Of a stretch of DNA of 64,000 nucleotides, positions 1-8,469 are shown piece by piece (positions within the stretch are counted from its first letter, which is position 1; each line of letters opens with the position of its first letter). Below the pieces are notes generated by a model, which ran no database searches, was not told the origin of the DNA, and saw only the letters and a list, made by a program, of their open reading frames with translations. The stretch spans positions 372,001 to 436,000 of the forward strand of contig NZ_PVZB01000002.1 in assembly GCF_003002025.1 (NCBI RefSeq), given 5' to 3'. The stretch is from Paraburkholderia sp. BL25I1N1 (GTDB lineage: Bacteria; Pseudomonadota; Gammaproteobacteria; Burkholderiales; Burkholderiaceae). Both the position numbers and the translations under genes were made by a program.

Positions 1-150
1 TGATTCGCGACATCCGCAGATGAACGTTCTCTCGCGCCCACCGTTATATCTTCCCGAATATATCGTCGACCGCACTCGCGGGGCGAACGTGCGCCATGTG
101 CTTCACATGCACGTTCAACCCGCCTGACACGAACCGGATTCGAGATTCCC

Positions 151-1503
151 ATGCACACGCCCCCGTTCCGCCTCGCCCAGCCCACGCGTCTGAAACTGTC
201 CGGCGACGAACTTGCCGGCACCGGCATGCACGTCACCGACGCGTGCTGCGTTCCCGCCAAAGTATCGTTCTCGAACACCAAACGGCGCGCGCGTCTCGCC
301 GAACTCGACAGCCATTTGCATTGCTCGATCATCGGCACGTGTCTGAGCACGCATGAATTGCGCAAGCTGGTGCCCAAATTCAAGGGACTCGACCGCCGCG
401 ACGCGAGCGATCTCGAGATTCATCACGCGGCGGTCGAACTCGCGATCGCAGGCGGCGCGGCCGCCAAGGCGCTGCACAAATTGCTCGACGAACGCTATGC
501 GGGCGCGATCCGCCGCTTCGACAAAGCCGCCGACGACGTCGATCTGCTCAATCTCTGGGACGAAGCGCTGAAGAGCGGCGACATTCCGCCCGCCTACTGG
601 GCCTTGATGACGCATCCGTTCGCGACCCTGCCCGTCCGTCAGAAGGCATTCGGCGAATTGCACATGCTGTCGCATCTGGTGGGCGCGGCCAATCGCGCGG
701 ACATACGCCGGCTGGTCGCGCTGGAAGAGGAAAACGCCGCCTTGAAGGAAAAAATCGAGCGTCAGCAGAGCCGCTTGCAGGAGCTCAGCTTGCAACGCGA
801 CGCGCGGATTGCGGCGCTCAACGAACAGATCGCCCAACTCACGGCGCATTCAACCCGCCAGATCCCCGCCGATGCCGCCGATCTCGCAGCCGAAGCGCAA
901 CGGCTGCGCGACAAACTGGCCGACGCCGATCAGCGTGTCGCCCTGCACACGAGCCGCCGCGAGGCCGCGGAACACCGCGCGCTGCAGGAACAGGCCGCAG
1001 CACTCGCGCTACGCCGGAGCCACGATCAAACGTTGACGCTGCTCAGACTCGTGCAAAGCGAATGCGACGCCCTCGAACATGCGACGCTGGATGCAGCCGA
1101 CGCGGTGAGCGGAGCCGGCACGCGCCGGGCGAGCCTCGACAGCGTGCAAGGCAAACGGATCGTGTACGTGGGCGGCAGGCCAGGTTCGAACGCCGCGCTC
1201 AAGCGACTGGTGGAAGCGGTAGGCGGCGAACTCATCGTGCACGACGGCGGGGTGGAAGATCGCAAGGGCCTGCTTGCCGCGGCGTTGCCGGGCGCGGATC
1301 TCGTCGTGTTCCCGGTCGACTGCGTTGACCACGATTCGATGAACATGCTCAAGCGCGTCTGCGAACGCCATCAGATCCGGTATCACCCGCTGCGCACGGC
1401 CAGCGTAGCGAGCTTTGTCGAATTGATGGCCCGTCTGTATCCGGAAAATCTCGCGCAACTGGGCAATCCGCCAACTCCGGTGTTTTACCTGCGGCACGGC
1501 TGA
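151..1503 (+). CDS. DUF2325 domain-containing coiled-coil protein
   Basis: A 450-residue soluble protein. The C-terminal 100 residues (about 345-440) begin KRIVYVGGRPG and contain VVFPVDCVDHDSMN, the pattern I associate with DUF2325, a Rossmann-like domain of unknown function. Residues about 185-330 are rich in Glu, Lys, Arg, Gln and Ala in a heptad-like pattern (for example EEENAALKEKIERQQSRLQE) and should form a long coiled coil. The N-terminal part is alpha-helical with no recognised motif. No signal peptide or membrane segment is visible. The start is the first ATG of the frame with a weak GGATTCGAGA upstream. It faces the ModE-like gene tail to tail, and its function is not known. Confidence 0.85.
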   Translation: MHTPPFRLAQPTRLKLSGDELAGTGMHVTDACCVPAKVSFSNTKRRARLAELDSHLHCSIIGTCLSTHELRKLVPKFKGLDRRDASDLEIHHAAVELAIAGGAAAKALHKLLDERYAGAIRRFDKAADDVDLLNLWDEALKSGDIPPAYWALMTHPFATLPVRQKAFGELHMLSHLVGAANRADIRRLVALEEENAALKEKIERQQSRLQELSLQRDARIAALNEQIAQLTAHSTRQIPADAADLAAEAQRLRDKLADADQRVALHTSRREAAEHRALQEQAAALALRRSHDQTLTLLRLVQSECDALEHATLDAADAVSGAGTRRASLDSVQGKRIVYVGGRPGSNAALKRLVEAVGGELIVHDGGVEDRKGLLAAALPGADLVVFPVDCVDHDSMNMLKRVCERHQIRYHPLRTASVASFVELMARLYPENLAQLGNPPTPVFYLRHG

Positions 1504-1530
1504 GCGAGCTCTGTTCACGAACCCGGCGGC

Positions 1531-1944
1531 TCAGGAGCGGATCAGCCTGGTCAACTCGGCGATCTGTTTCGCGCAACTGCGCTGCGCCTCGACTTCGACG
1601 TCGCGGTACAGGCGAATGATGGTTTCTCCCACCGGCGTGAGCGTACAGCCGCCGCCGCTCTGACCGCCCTGCTCCGAATGCGTGGCCGGCGACTTGAGCG
1701 AGCGGTTCAGTTCGTCGATCAGCAGCCACGCGCGCCGGTACGACATATCGAGGCTGCGCGCCGCCGCCGAGATCGAGCCGAATTCGCGCACGGCTTCGAG
1801 CAATTCGACTTTGCCCGGCCCGAGCGCGACCGCGTCCGCGCTACGGATGCGCATTCTGAAGCGCACTTCGGGGCGCGTTTTCGCGGCTTTTTTTGCCGCT
1901 GGCGCGGGGGTGTTTTTTGGGGTGTCAGCCATGCGCGAAAGCAT
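1531..1944 (-). CDS. Short ModE-like winged-helix regulator (DNA-binding domain only)
   Basis: A 137-residue protein matching the N-terminal winged-helix domain of ModE: GPGKVELLEAVREFGSIS, AAARSLDMSYRRAWLLID and GGQSGGGCTLTPVGE are characteristic. Classical ModE (about 260 residues) continues into two molybdate-binding Mop/TOBE domains; these are absent here, so the protein cannot sense molybdate by the usual route. A basic Ala/Lys/Pro tail precedes the domain. ATG codons at 1944 and 1932 are both possible and neither has a good ribosome binding site. The gene lies directly downstream of the nifQ-like remnant and close to modA, so control of molybdate uptake is the obvious role (inference). 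Confidence 0.85.
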   Translation of the reverse strand: MLSRMADTPKNTPAPAAKKAAKTRPEVRFRMRIRSADAVALGPGKVELLEAVREFGSISAAARSLDMSYRRAWLLIDELNRSLKSPATHSEQGGQSGGGCTLTPVGETIIRLYRDVEVEAQRSCAKQIAELTRLIRS

Positions 1945-1962
1945 ACACGAACGGCCGCACAG

Positions 1963-2297
1963 TCATGCTTGAAGCGCCGGGATGCAATGCCCGTAGTCTT
2001 CGCAGCCGGACAACCTGGCGCTCGCCCTGGCTGCAAACCCAATGACAGCGCGCGTCGTTCGGCGAGGAATTTCTTCCGCCGCAGGTTAGCGGTATTCAAC
2101 GCGACGAGCGTAGGGAAATAACGCGTCAACATCCACGTGACTTCGTCGCGGCCGGCGAGACCGAGATCGCGCCACAGATGATCCGGGCGCAAACAGGCAT
2201 GAGCGATGATCGCCGCGAGACACTGCGCGTCGTCCCCACGGACCGTGGCGCTGGCGTGTATGAGCAATAGGGCGTGGAGCGTGTGGACGCCTCCCGC
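1963..2297 (-). pseudogene. nifQ-like remnant, truncated and frameshifted
   Basis: The reverse strand encodes LAAIIAHACLRPDHLWRDLG, then RKKFLAERRALSLGLQ and APGCPA, a clear match to the C-terminal half of the NifQ family (molybdenum delivery to FeMo-cofactor). The frame then breaks. One base missing near 2008-2012 separates GCPA from CEDYGHCIPALQA and the stop at 1963-1965. With the missing base restored the end of the NifQ cysteine signature (CxxC, then Cx5C) is regained, but the first Cys of the usual Cx4C is absent. An in-frame stop at 2298-2300 removes roughly the N-terminal third, and no ATG is present. A sequencing error could explain the shift but not the missing N-terminus. Confidence 0.65.
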
Positions 2298-2344
2298 TCA
2301 ATTAACTCGGGGCAGCGTCGTCACACAAGACAACGCGAGGACGT

Positions 2345-2368
2345 CGTAATATAGCGCTCTTAATAACG
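2345..2368. promoter_or_regulatory. Candidate ModE box upstream of modA
   Basis: A 24-bp imperfect dyad with outer arms CGTAATATAG and TTAATAACG lies 16 bp before the modA start. From memory, length, spacing and outer bases (CGT-N-ATAT ... ATAACG) resemble the Escherichia coli ModE site in front of modA. The neighbouring ModE-like regulator would be the natural ligand. Pattern match only. Confidence 0.5.
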
Positions 2369-2383
2369 CATCGGGGTTATCGC

Positions 2384-3271
2384 ATGATTCGCAAGCTGCT
2401 CGCTTCTCTCGTCGCTCCTGTCGTGGTCGTTTCCGGCATCGTGACGACCGTGCCCGCGTTCGCGCAGGACAACACAGTCAACGTGCTGTACGCCGGTTCG
2501 CTCGTCAATCTGATGGAGCGCGGCATCGGCCCGGCATTCGAGAAAGCCACGGGCCAGCATTTTCGCGGCTACGCGGCGGGCTCGAACAAGATCGCCAACG
2601 AGATCAAGGGCAAACTGCGCCGCGGCGACGTATTCATCAGCGCGAGCCCCAAGGTGAATGACGGTCTGACGGGGGCGGCAAACGGCGATCACGTCACGTG
2701 GTACGTGAACTTCGCCGAATCGCCGTTGATGATCGGCTACAACCCGCAGAGCAGATTCGCGCCGCAGTTCAGGAGCAAGCGCTGGGACCAGGTGCTGCAG
2801 CAGCCGGGCATCCGCATCGGGCGGACCGATCCGAAGCTCGACCCGAAGGGCGCGTTCACCGTCGAGATGGTGACCAGGGCGGCTGCGCTCTACCATCAAC
2901 CGGACCTCGTCGAGAAAACGCTTGGCGCCGCAGAAAACCCCGAACAGGTGTTGCCTGAGGAAACGCTGGTGGGCCGTCTGCAATCCGGCCAGCTCGACGC
3001 CGGCTTTTTCTACTCCACCGAAACGTCCGACCTGAAGATTCCTGCAATCCGCCCCGCACCCGAATTGCAGGCCAAGGCCAGCTACACGCTGACCATTCTC
3101 AGCGACGCGCCGAATCGTGAAGGCGCGAGCAGCTTCGTCGACTTCCTGTTGAGCACGCAAGGCCGCGCGCTGCTCAAGCAACATGGCGTGGACGTCATCA
3201 AACCGACCGTGAGCGGCAACGTACAAGCCATGCCGCCGTCGGTGCAAGCCGTAATCGACGCCGCGCAGTAA
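2384..3271 (+). CDS. modA: Periplasmic molybdate/tungstate-binding protein (ModA/WtpA type)
   Basis: A 295-residue exported protein with a signal peptide ending near VPAFA-QD. The mature part starts VNVLYAGSLVNLMERG and has GYAAGSNKIANEI and GDVFISASP, typical of the ModA/WtpA group of oxyanion-binding proteins. It captures molybdate or tungstate in the periplasm and delivers it to the ABC transporter encoded 5 bp downstream. ATG at 2384 is preceded by GGGG at good spacing. Close packing with modBC indicates one operon, and a ModE-box-like dyad covers the promoter region. Molybdate and tungstate cannot be told apart from sequence alone. Confidence 0.9.
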   Translation: MIRKLLASLVAPVVVVSGIVTTVPAFAQDNTVNVLYAGSLVNLMERGIGPAFEKATGQHFRGYAAGSNKIANEIKGKLRRGDVFISASPKVNDGLTGAANGDHVTWYVNFAESPLMIGYNPQSRFAPQFRSKRWDQVLQQPGIRIGRTDPKLDPKGAFTVEMVTRAAALYHQPDLVEKTLGAAENPEQVLPEETLVGRLQSGQLDAGFFYSTETSDLKIPAIRPAPELQAKASYTLTILSDAPNREGASSFVDFLLSTQGRALLKQHGVDVIKPTVSGNVQAMPPSVQAVIDAAQ

Positions 3272-3276
3272 GCGCG

Positions 3277-5130
3277 ATGAAACGTACCGCTGCGCGTCCG
3301 CTGCTGTGGCTGGCGGCGCTGCTGGCCATCTATCTGTGCGCGCCGTTCGTGGCGAGCGTGCCGCAACTCGGCGCGGCGGACTGGGCCAATGTCGACTGGC
3401 GCGCGACGTGGTCGGCGGTCGGCGTTTCCGCCGCGAGCGCGAGCGTCGCCTCGCTCGCGATTCTGCTGGGCGGCGTGCCGCTGGGCTATTTCCTCGCGCG
3501 CTCGAACTCGCGCAAGGTGGCGCTGCTCGGCTTTGTCGTGCAGTTGCCGCTGGCGCTGCCGCCGCTCACCAGCGGTGTGCTGCTGCTGTTTCTGCTCGGC
3601 CCGTATAGCTGGGTCGGCCGCTTCACCAACGGCGTACTGACGGATTCGTTCGCGGGGATCGTGCTCGCGGAAGTCTTCGTCGCCGCGCCCTTCCTGATCA
3701 TCGCCGCCAAGTCCGCGTTTACCGCCGTCGATCCGATACTCGACGACGTCGCCGCGACGCTCGGCCATCACGCCGGCAGCCGCTTTTTCCGCGTCATGCT
3801 GCCGGTCGCATGGCCGGCGATTCGCGCGGGACTCGCGCTCGCGTGGCTGCGCGCATTCGGCGAATTCGGCGCGACCGTGATGGTGGCCTATCACCCGTAC
3901 TCGTTGCCGGTCTACACGTACGTCGTATTCGGCGGCCAGGGGTTGCCGGCGATGATGCCCCTGCTGCTGCCGACGCTCGCCATCGCGATCGTCTGCGCGG
4001 CGCTGTCGATCTACAGCCTTCGGCAAAAGACCGCGCTCGAGCAAACCGAAAACGGCGACGACACGCTCGCACCCGGCGTGGGCCTGACGGCTTCGAGTGG
4101 CGGCGAAACAGCGGACCTGCGCCTCGCTTTCCATTTGCGACGACAACTGGGCGCGTTCAATCTCGATCTCGCATGGACGCCGGCGACGCGGCGCCTCGCG
4201 ATCATCGGGCCGTCGGGTTCGGGTAAGTCGTTGGCGCTGCGTCTGATCGCGGGACTCGAATCCAACGCAACGAGCAGCGTGACGCTCGGCGCGACGCCAT
4301 TGAATACGTTGCCGCCGGAACGCCGGCAGATCGGCTACATGCCGCAAGACTACGGCCTGTTTCCGCACATGACGGTCGCGCAGCAACTGGCCTTTTCCGT
4401 CGATGCCGATCCGGCGAGCGCGCGTTACTGGCTCGATCATCTGGGTCTCGCGCAACTGGTTGCACGACTGCCGCATCAACTGTCGTTCGGCCAGCGGCAG
4501 CGCGTCGCGCTCGCGCGCGCGCTGACACGGCATAGCGAACTGCTGCTGTTCGACGAGCCGTTCGCCGCGCTGGACACGCCGCGGCGCCGCCGTTTGCAGC
4601 AGTCCTTGCGCGCGTTGCAGCGCGAGATCGCGGCGGTGACGATTATCGTCACGCACGATCCCGATGAAGCCGCGTTGCTGGCTGATGAAGTGCTGGTGGT
4701 TGAACAGGGCCGTGTGTTGCAAGCGGGCTTTATCGACGCCGTGTTTGAACGGCCGGCGTCGATGCGCGTGGCCGGTCTGCTCGGCTTGCATAACGTCGGC
4801 GAAGGTGTGATGAGCGCGTCGGGCCAGGTCGAGATCGCGCCGGGCTTCGTGATCGGAACCGGCGACAGCGGGCTCGCTCTGCCCGTCGGCGAGCGTGTCA
4901 TGTGGCGCGTATCGTCACATGCGATTGTTGTCGGGCAAGACGGCACGCATGCGGGCGTGGTCGATGCGGTCGAACTACGGCGCGGCGAGCGCTATGTCCG
5001 CGTGAATATCGCCGGCGTCCGCTTCGACATTGCCAACGAAGATACCCGCCTGCGCGAAGGCGCACCGTGCAGGATCGATGTCCGCGCTTCGGGCGTTGCG
5101 GTCTGGCCAGCGAGCGACGCGGCGCACTAG
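3277..5130 (+). CDS. modBC: Fused molybdate ABC transporter permease-ATPase (ModB-ModC)
   Basis: One 617-residue chain carries both transporter subunits that are usually separate. Residues 1 to about 250 are a ModB-type membrane domain with several hydrophobic helices and the EAA-like loop DDVAATLGHHAGSRFFRV. Residues about 275-500 are a ModC ATPase: Walker A GPSGSGKS, signature LSFGQRQ, Walker B LLLFDEP and switch His in IIVTHD. The last 115 residues look like TOBE oxyanion-binding repeats. There is no stop or frameshift between the halves, and the linker is about 20 polar residues. It starts 5 bp after modA. A dimer of this fusion would make a complete importer. Confidence 0.9.
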   Translation: MKRTAARPLLWLAALLAIYLCAPFVASVPQLGAADWANVDWRATWSAVGVSAASASVASLAILLGGVPLGYFLARSNSRKVALLGFVVQLPLALPPLTSGVLLLFLLGPYSWVGRFTNGVLTDSFAGIVLAEVFVAAPFLIIAAKSAFTAVDPILDDVAATLGHHAGSRFFRVMLPVAWPAIRAGLALAWLRAFGEFGATVMVAYHPYSLPVYTYVVFGGQGLPAMMPLLLPTLAIAIVCAALSIYSLRQKTALEQTENGDDTLAPGVGLTASSGGETADLRLAFHLRRQLGAFNLDLAWTPATRRLAIIGPSGSGKSLALRLIAGLESNATSSVTLGATPLNTLPPERRQIGYMPQDYGLFPHMTVAQQLAFSVDADPASARYWLDHLGLAQLVARLPHQLSFGQRQRVALARALTRHSELLLFDEPFAALDTPRRRRLQQSLRALQREIAAVTIIVTHDPDEAALLADEVLVVEQGRVLQAGFIDAVFERPASMRVAGLLGLHNVGEGVMSASGQVEIAPGFVIGTGDSGLALPVGERVMWRVSSHAIVVGQDGTHAGVVDAVELRRGERYVRVNIAGVRFDIANEDTRLREGAPCRIDVRASGVAVWPASDAAH

Positions 5131-6587
5131 CCTTCGTGCGCGTGAGCGCGGCTCCTGATTTCGGCAAGCGACATATCGATCAGCAGCTTGCCGGAATCGA
5201 ACACCGTCACCAGCGCGTCTTCCCAATCGCTCGCGACCGTGCGCTCATCCCAGGCAATAGGTAGCGTGGTCGTTCGATACTCGCCCGTGTGGCGATTCCT
5301 CAGCAGCGTCAGCCGCCCTTTCATCGAGCGCTTTCCGGCGTCCGTGACAGGATCCTTGAGCACGTCGTGCCACTCGTCGCCTAAGCGGATCGCCGAACAC
5401 TTCATCGCGAAGCGCTGCGTGTCGCGATTGATCTGCTGCAACAGCGCGCCGCCCATGCCGAACACGATGTTGTCCGCGGCGAAGCCGGCTTCGTCCATGG
5501 CGGCGAGAATCGTTTCTATCGAATCGGGATTCACGCCGTCGCCCTGGATCACCCGCACAGTGTTGAGCACCCGCCGCCCTTTGCCGTTCACTGCCGATCC
5601 GAACGACGCCTCCAATGCCCGCAGCGTTTGCAGCACGATGGTTTGCGGATCGCCCGAGTCGGGCCGGATCACCAATGTGCCGCCCGAGTCGAGCACGGCC
5701 TGCTTCAGCTCGTTGCCCCAGGCGTCGAGTGCGGCGAACAGATCATAGGAGTCGGACACCACCGACACGATCGCGCCCGGCTTGCCGAACCGCGCGATCA
5801 TGTTGCGAAACGCGTCGGTTTCGCGCTCGCGGCCCCACGAGGTGATCGTGCTGTGTTCCGCCGCCGGCACGGAAAACGCCGCCATCGTCTCGTTGTAGTA
5901 GTGGTTCGCCGCGACTACACCGAGCACGGTATCCGAGCCCATGAAGCTGACGAGATGCGCCGCGCCACCAATCGCCGCCGATTCCGCGCTCGACACGCCA
6001 CGTGCGCCGAAGTCGTGCAGCTTGAACGGCAATTGCGTGAGGTCGTCGCTGCTCTTCAGCAGATAGCCGCGGATCGTCTCGCGCAGATGCCAGCTCTGCG
6101 TCGCAACCGTAATCGGATACCACACGCGCAGCAACATGGTCTCCAGATACGACGCCAGCCAGAACACCTGCGGGTCGTCGCATTCCACCGTGACGAGCAC
6201 GTTGTGCGTCGGCACGACCGAGCCCTCCGGCACCGCGCGGATGCGCACCGGGAGATAACCGCCGTGGTGTTCGACGATGTAGCGCCAGCCCGCTTCGTTG
6301 AACGGCTCGCCGTGCGCCGTGAAGAATGCTTTCGCCTGCTCGATCATGGCCGGCGTGATCGGGCTGCACAGGTATTCCTTGATCAGCATCTGCAGGCCGA
6401 AGAACAGCGTGCGGTCGTAGCGCCCGCCGCGCGATTCGATGTATGAAAACATCGCCGACGCTTCGGGCGGATACTGCAGGTAGTGCGACGCCTTGTACGA
6501 ATCCGTGTTGAGAATCGGATTGGACAGAATCGACGCGATATCGTTGAGACCGCTGGACTCGTTTTGCATGGACAATGCTGCGCTCAT
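5127..6587 (-). CDS. nadV: Nicotinamide phosphoribosyltransferase (NAMPT/NadV type)
   Basis: A cytoplasmic enzyme of 486 residues from the chosen ATG at 6587; an upstream extension of 49 residues lacks family similarity. Sequence hallmarks are NPILNTDSYKASHYLQYP at the N-terminus, LHDFGARGVSSAESAAIGG, SVVSDSYDLFAA and VIRPDSGDP, all of the NAMPT branch (EC 2.4.2.12), which makes NMN from nicotinamide and PRPP. Length fits the family (about 460-490). In bacteria nadV is often next to a NUDIX or PRPP synthetase gene, but no such partner is visible here. Its stop overlaps the modBC stop by a few bases, the two genes being convergent. Nicotinate specificity cannot be fully excluded. Confidence 0.9.
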   Translation of the reverse strand: MSAALSMQNESSGLNDIASILSNPILNTDSYKASHYLQYPPEASAMFSYIESRGGRYDRTLFFGLQMLIKEYLCSPITPAMIEQAKAFFTAHGEPFNEAGWRYIVEHHGGYLPVRIRAVPEGSVVPTHNVLVTVECDDPQVFWLASYLETMLLRVWYPITVATQSWHLRETIRGYLLKSSDDLTQLPFKLHDFGARGVSSAESAAIGGAAHLVSFMGSDTVLGVVAANHYYNETMAAFSVPAAEHSTITSWGRERETDAFRNMIARFGKPGAIVSVVSDSYDLFAALDAWGNELKQAVLDSGGTLVIRPDSGDPQTIVLQTLRALEASFGSAVNGKGRRVLNTVRVIQGDGVNPDSIETILAAMDEAGFAADNIVFGMGGALLQQINRDTQRFAMKCSAIRLGDEWHDVLKDPVTDAGKRSMKGRLTLLRNRHTGEYRTTTLPIAWDERTVASDWEDALVTVFDSGKLLIDMSLAEIRSRAHAHEG

Positions 6588-6912
6588 AGGCGCTCTGAAA
6601 AGTAAGCAGACGGGCCGCGCATCCGGCCGGCCACAACGACACGATACACCGTCAAAACACACCGAACCGCGCCTTGCTTCGATCGGCGCGATAGGTTCGG
6701 GGCAACGAAGCACTTCCACTGAGGGCGCGAGCATGAGCGGTCCATGTCATTGCAGACTCGTTCGATATGCGAATTATTATTTGAGTCGGCTGCGCCACGG
6801 GCTGCCGGCCTCTGGTGTCGCAGCGTAGCAGCGGCACGCGTCCGCTGTCCAGATCAGCCGATGGACGTGCGGATTTGCTTCCAACTGGTGTGTCCCGCTC
6901 GACAGGATGGGT
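6588..6912. other. Intergenic region between nadV and the CpaE-like gene
   Basis: About 325 bp holding the 5' region of nadV and the 3' region of the CpaE-like gene, both on the minus strand. I see no convincing open frame, hairpin terminator or repeat. Confidence 0.4.
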
Positions 6913-8115
6913 TCAATGCCCCGGCTTGAGCTGCGGCGGCACGTTCGGTCGCGACGCGAACAACCGGCCGAGCACGCCTTTGCGGCGCTCGGCGCTCGCC
7001 GGCCACAGCATGTCCGCCAGCAGGCTGATGCCTTGCGCTAGCGTGCTGTCTCTCGCCGACGTCACCAGCGGCACACCGCGGCTGAGCGCGTCGTTGGCCT
7101 GCTTGTCGTCGCGCGGAAGCTGATGCGCCACCTTCGCGCCAAGGGTCTGTTCGAGCGTCGACAGGTTGATCTGGGCGTTCTTGTCGTAGTGATTCACCAC
7201 CACCCGCACCTTGCTGGCCGGATAGCCCAGTTCCCTGAAAATATCGAGCATGCGGCGCCCGCCGTGCAAGTACAGCAGGTTCTGGCGCACCACCATGCAA
7301 ATCGCATCGCTGCGATCGAGTGCGTGGATCGTCATCGGATTCAGGCTCTGCCCGACGTCGATCAGCACCGCGTCATAGCGCTCGCGCGCCAGCGTTAGAA
7401 TGCATTCCAACTGCGCGGGCAGCAGTTCGGCTGCCTTGAGCGGGTCGCCTGCGCCCGCCAGCACATCGAGATTCGCGTGGACATGCATCACGCAGGATTC
7501 GAGTAGTGCGGCGTCGAGGCGCTCCGCCTGGGAGCAGAGATCGGCAAGTGTGGTGGGCGGCGGTTTGTCGGCCATGAGCAGACTGGCGTCGCCGAATTGC
7601 TGGCTCAGGTCGATCAGCAGCACACGCCGGTTGCTCAGCGCGGCCAGCGAATACGCGAGATTCACGGCGATCAGCGTGGTGCCGCTGCCGCCCTTGCTCG
7701 AAGCAAGCGAAACGACGCGGCCGGCGCGACGGCTAGTGGCGTTTTTACGCGCGTCGGCCTGGATGAGAATGATGGTGATCTCGTCGGCGTCGGCCGGCCA
7801 CGACAACACGTGTCGCACGCCGACGCGCATCGCCACGCCCAGCAAGGCGGTGGACGGCGCCGCCGTCATCAGCACGCAATGCAGGGCGGGCGTGCAAGCC
7901 AGCGCTTCCTCGACGCCGTCCAGATCGCGCGCGCTCAGATCGGCGTCGTCGACGATCAGCATATCGGCGCTCCGAATCGCACGGTCGTGCGCCCGCACTT
8001 GCCGGGCTGTGCCCTGAGCGGTGCGCAGCCGGTACGCCACGCCGCTTGCTTCGAGGCGAGCGACGATTTGCGGCGCACGCTCCATGCTGGATGAAATCAG
8101 GAAGATGTCGATCAT
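6913..8115 (-). CDS. TadZ/CpaE-like P-loop ATPase
   Basis: A 400-residue protein. Residues 1-125 form a receiver-like domain (MIDIFLISSS, MLIVDDADLS), and the rest is a MinD/ParA-type ATPase with the deviant Walker A SSKGGSGTT near residue 140 and the Walker B-like strand YDAVLIDVG. VNLAYSLA and VRVVVNHYDK are typical of CpaE/TadZ, which help place the Flp/Tad pilus machine at a cell pole. No other tad genes (cpaF, tadB, tadC, rcpA) are present in the window, so this may be an orphan copy or the edge of a split locus. A 95-residue gene lies 66 bp upstream in the same direction. Confidence 0.85.
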   Translation of the reverse strand: MIDIFLISSSMERAPQIVARLEASGVAYRLRTAQGTARQVRAHDRAIRSADMLIVDDADLSARDLDGVEEALACTPALHCVLMTAAPSTALLGVAMRVGVRHVLSWPADADEITIILIQADARKNATSRRAGRVVSLASSKGGSGTTLIAVNLAYSLAALSNRRVLLIDLSQQFGDASLLMADKPPPTTLADLCSQAERLDAALLESCVMHVHANLDVLAGAGDPLKAAELLPAQLECILTLARERYDAVLIDVGQSLNPMTIHALDRSDAICMVVRQNLLYLHGGRRMLDIFRELGYPASKVRVVVNHYDKNAQINLSTLEQTLGAKVAHQLPRDDKQANDALSRGVPLVTSARDSTLAQGISLLADMLWPASAERRKGVLGRLFASRPNVPPQLKPGH

Positions 8116-8181
8116 GTCGGCTCTCCGCCGGTCTGGCGCGTTCGGTTGGCGAAGCCGCCGCGACAGCGGTCGAGGTTCGTT

Positions 8182-8469
8182 TTAGTCGTCGGCATCGGAC
8201 GGATGAATGTCCGCACCGCGCTCGTAGTTTCGTTCCTGCGACACCGGCATCTCATACACCGAGTCGCGCAGCGCCTCGCGCTGGATCTCCGCTTGCGCCC
8301 GGCGCTTGATCGCCTCGGCAATCACCAGCGTAGTCAGATCGACCGGCGCAGCGGCGAACAAAGCGCGCGGCGCGGCGATATGCCGTTGATAGAAAACGCC
8401 CACTGAGTGAGTCGTGCTTTGACGAATCGGCCGTACTGTGCCGGCCGGTTTGGTGATCTGTCTGGTCAT
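8182..8469 (-). CDS. Small conserved-looking protein upstream of CpaE-like gene
   Basis: A 95-residue polar protein without signal peptide or membrane segment. It has helical stretches such as LVIAEAIKRRAQAEIQREAL and an acidic end HPSDADD. ATG at 8469 has GGGGG about 8 bases upstream. It is co-oriented with the CpaE-like gene 66 bp away and probably co-transcribed. I do not recognise the family. Reality as a gene rests on coding-like composition, the start context and the neighbour. Confidence 0.55.
   Translation of the reverse strand: MTRQITKPAGTVRPIRQSTTHSVGVFYQRHIAAPRALFAAAPVDLTTLVIAEAIKRRAQAEIQREALRDSVYEMPVSQERNYERGADIHPSDADD

Noticed and set aside
1719..2267. Treating the nifQ-like frame as an intact 182-residue gene
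   Set aside because: After GCPA the frame leaves the NifQ pattern and runs antisense through the ModE-like gene; the true cysteine end is in another frame.
3082..4791. 569-codon minus-strand frame opposite modBC
   Set aside because: Mirror of a strongly coding GC-rich gene; Arg/Gln/Ala-rich product without any family motif.
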